A stretch of 5,966 bases of DNA from Caulobacteraceae bacterium (GTDB lineage Bacteria; Pseudomonadota; Alphaproteobacteria; Caulobacterales; Caulobacteraceae), in contig CANGRP010000157.1 in assembly GCA_947456005.1 (NCBI GenBank), forward strand, positions 1-5,966, given 5' to 3'. Below the pieces are notes generated by a model. The model worked only from the letters and a program-made list of their open reading frames with translations, had not been told where the DNA came from and made no database searches. Below are positions 5,880 through 5,966 of the stretch, piece by piece. A program made the translations under genes and the position numbers. Numbering within the stretch: the stretch's first letter is position 1; the number at the start of each line of letters is the position of its first letter.

Positions 5880-5913
5880 TCACCCTTTCGACCGGGTATG
5901 GAGGCCGGGAGGG

Positions 5914-5966
5914 ATGAGCAAGGTGCTGTCGATGGACCTGCGGGAGCGGGTGTTGGGTGCGATCGC
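5914..5966 (+). CDS. IS630-family transposase, N-terminal part
   Basis: The first 17 codons plus two bases read MSKVLSMDLRERVLGAI before the window ends. M-D-L-R-E-R-V-L is the typical opening of the N-terminal helix-turn-helix domain of IS630-family transposases, DDE enzymes of the Tc1/mariner superfamily that cut at the element's ends and insert at TA. GGAGG at 5900-5904 lies 9 nt upstream, supporting this ATG. Whether the gene is intact beyond the window is unknown. Its strand points away from the degraded region to the left. Confidence 0.75.
   Translation, partial: MSKVLSMDLRERVLGAI

Larger units (their letters stand above)
5823..5966 (+). mobile_element. Left end of an IS630-family insertion sequence (partial)
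   Basis: The transposase start at 5914 and the sequence before it define an IS630-family element that runs off the window. The likely outer boundary is the TA at 5821-5822, inside CTAG, the kind of target IS630 elements duplicate. The terminal motif GAGCGTTTCCTGAT starts right after that TA. The exact end is inferred, since the right terminus is not visible for comparison. Confidence 0.6.

Noticed and set aside
5656..5883. 75-codon minus-strand frame beginning MNQKPLLMGI
   Set aside because: It crosses the IS630 boundary and the repeat block, has mixed codon use and no Shine-Dalgarno site, so it is read-through of repeat and IS-end sequence.
1..5966. CRISPR arrays, tRNA or rRNA genes, phage genes
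   Set aside because: I saw no regularly spaced repeats, no cloverleaf-like tRNA, no rRNA segment and no phage structural or integrase gene on either strand.

Overview
This window looks like chromosomal DNA of a GC-rich alphaproteobacterium, possibly Caulobacterales-like. That placement is inferred from high GC, codon use with G or C at third positions, tight gene spacing, a GTG start and the style of the transposase start; no rRNA or marker gene confirms it. The left 4.8 kb is dense and intact. The right 1.1 kb is a degraded accessory patch of lower GC that ends in an insertion sequence.

Layout: (1) 9-392 (+), a small EF-hand protein with two canonical calcium-binding loops, followed by a very strong 19-bp hairpin at 408-449. 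(2) 542-1969 and 1966-2655 (+), a BaeS-like sensor histidine kinase and a BaeR-like OmpR-family response regulator, overlapping by 4 nt. (3) 3761-2679 and 4758-3784 (-), a likely two-gene operon. The first gene encodes a YHYH-domain lipoprotein. The second, 22 nt downstream, encodes a long HupE/UreJ-type membrane protein whose periplasmic N-terminal domain carries a further EF-hand loop. This operon converges on the two-component genes with 23 nt between stop codons, where a perfect GC palindrome lies. (4) 4939-5040 (+), a 33-codon N-terminal remnant of what looks like a thymidine/AMP phosphorylase family gene. (5) 5041-5820, fragments and low-GC DNA: an amber-interrupted reading frame, two short overlapping minus-strand frames with host-like codon use, and repeat-like sequence. 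(6) 5823-5966, the left end of an IS630-family (Tc1/mariner superfamily) element, including the first 17 codons of its transposase.

The kinase and regulator form an envelope-sensing pair. The YHYH lipoprotein and HupE protein form an envelope pair probably linked to divalent metal binding or transport. Two of the nearby proteins carry EF-hand loops, so a calcium- or metal-responsive envelope module is a reasonable hypothesis. Nothing in the sequence shows directly that the regulator controls the operon. The most distinctive signal outside genes is the IS630 end, which has two spaced direct repeats (an IR/DR-like layout) and three GANTC sites within 39 nt.
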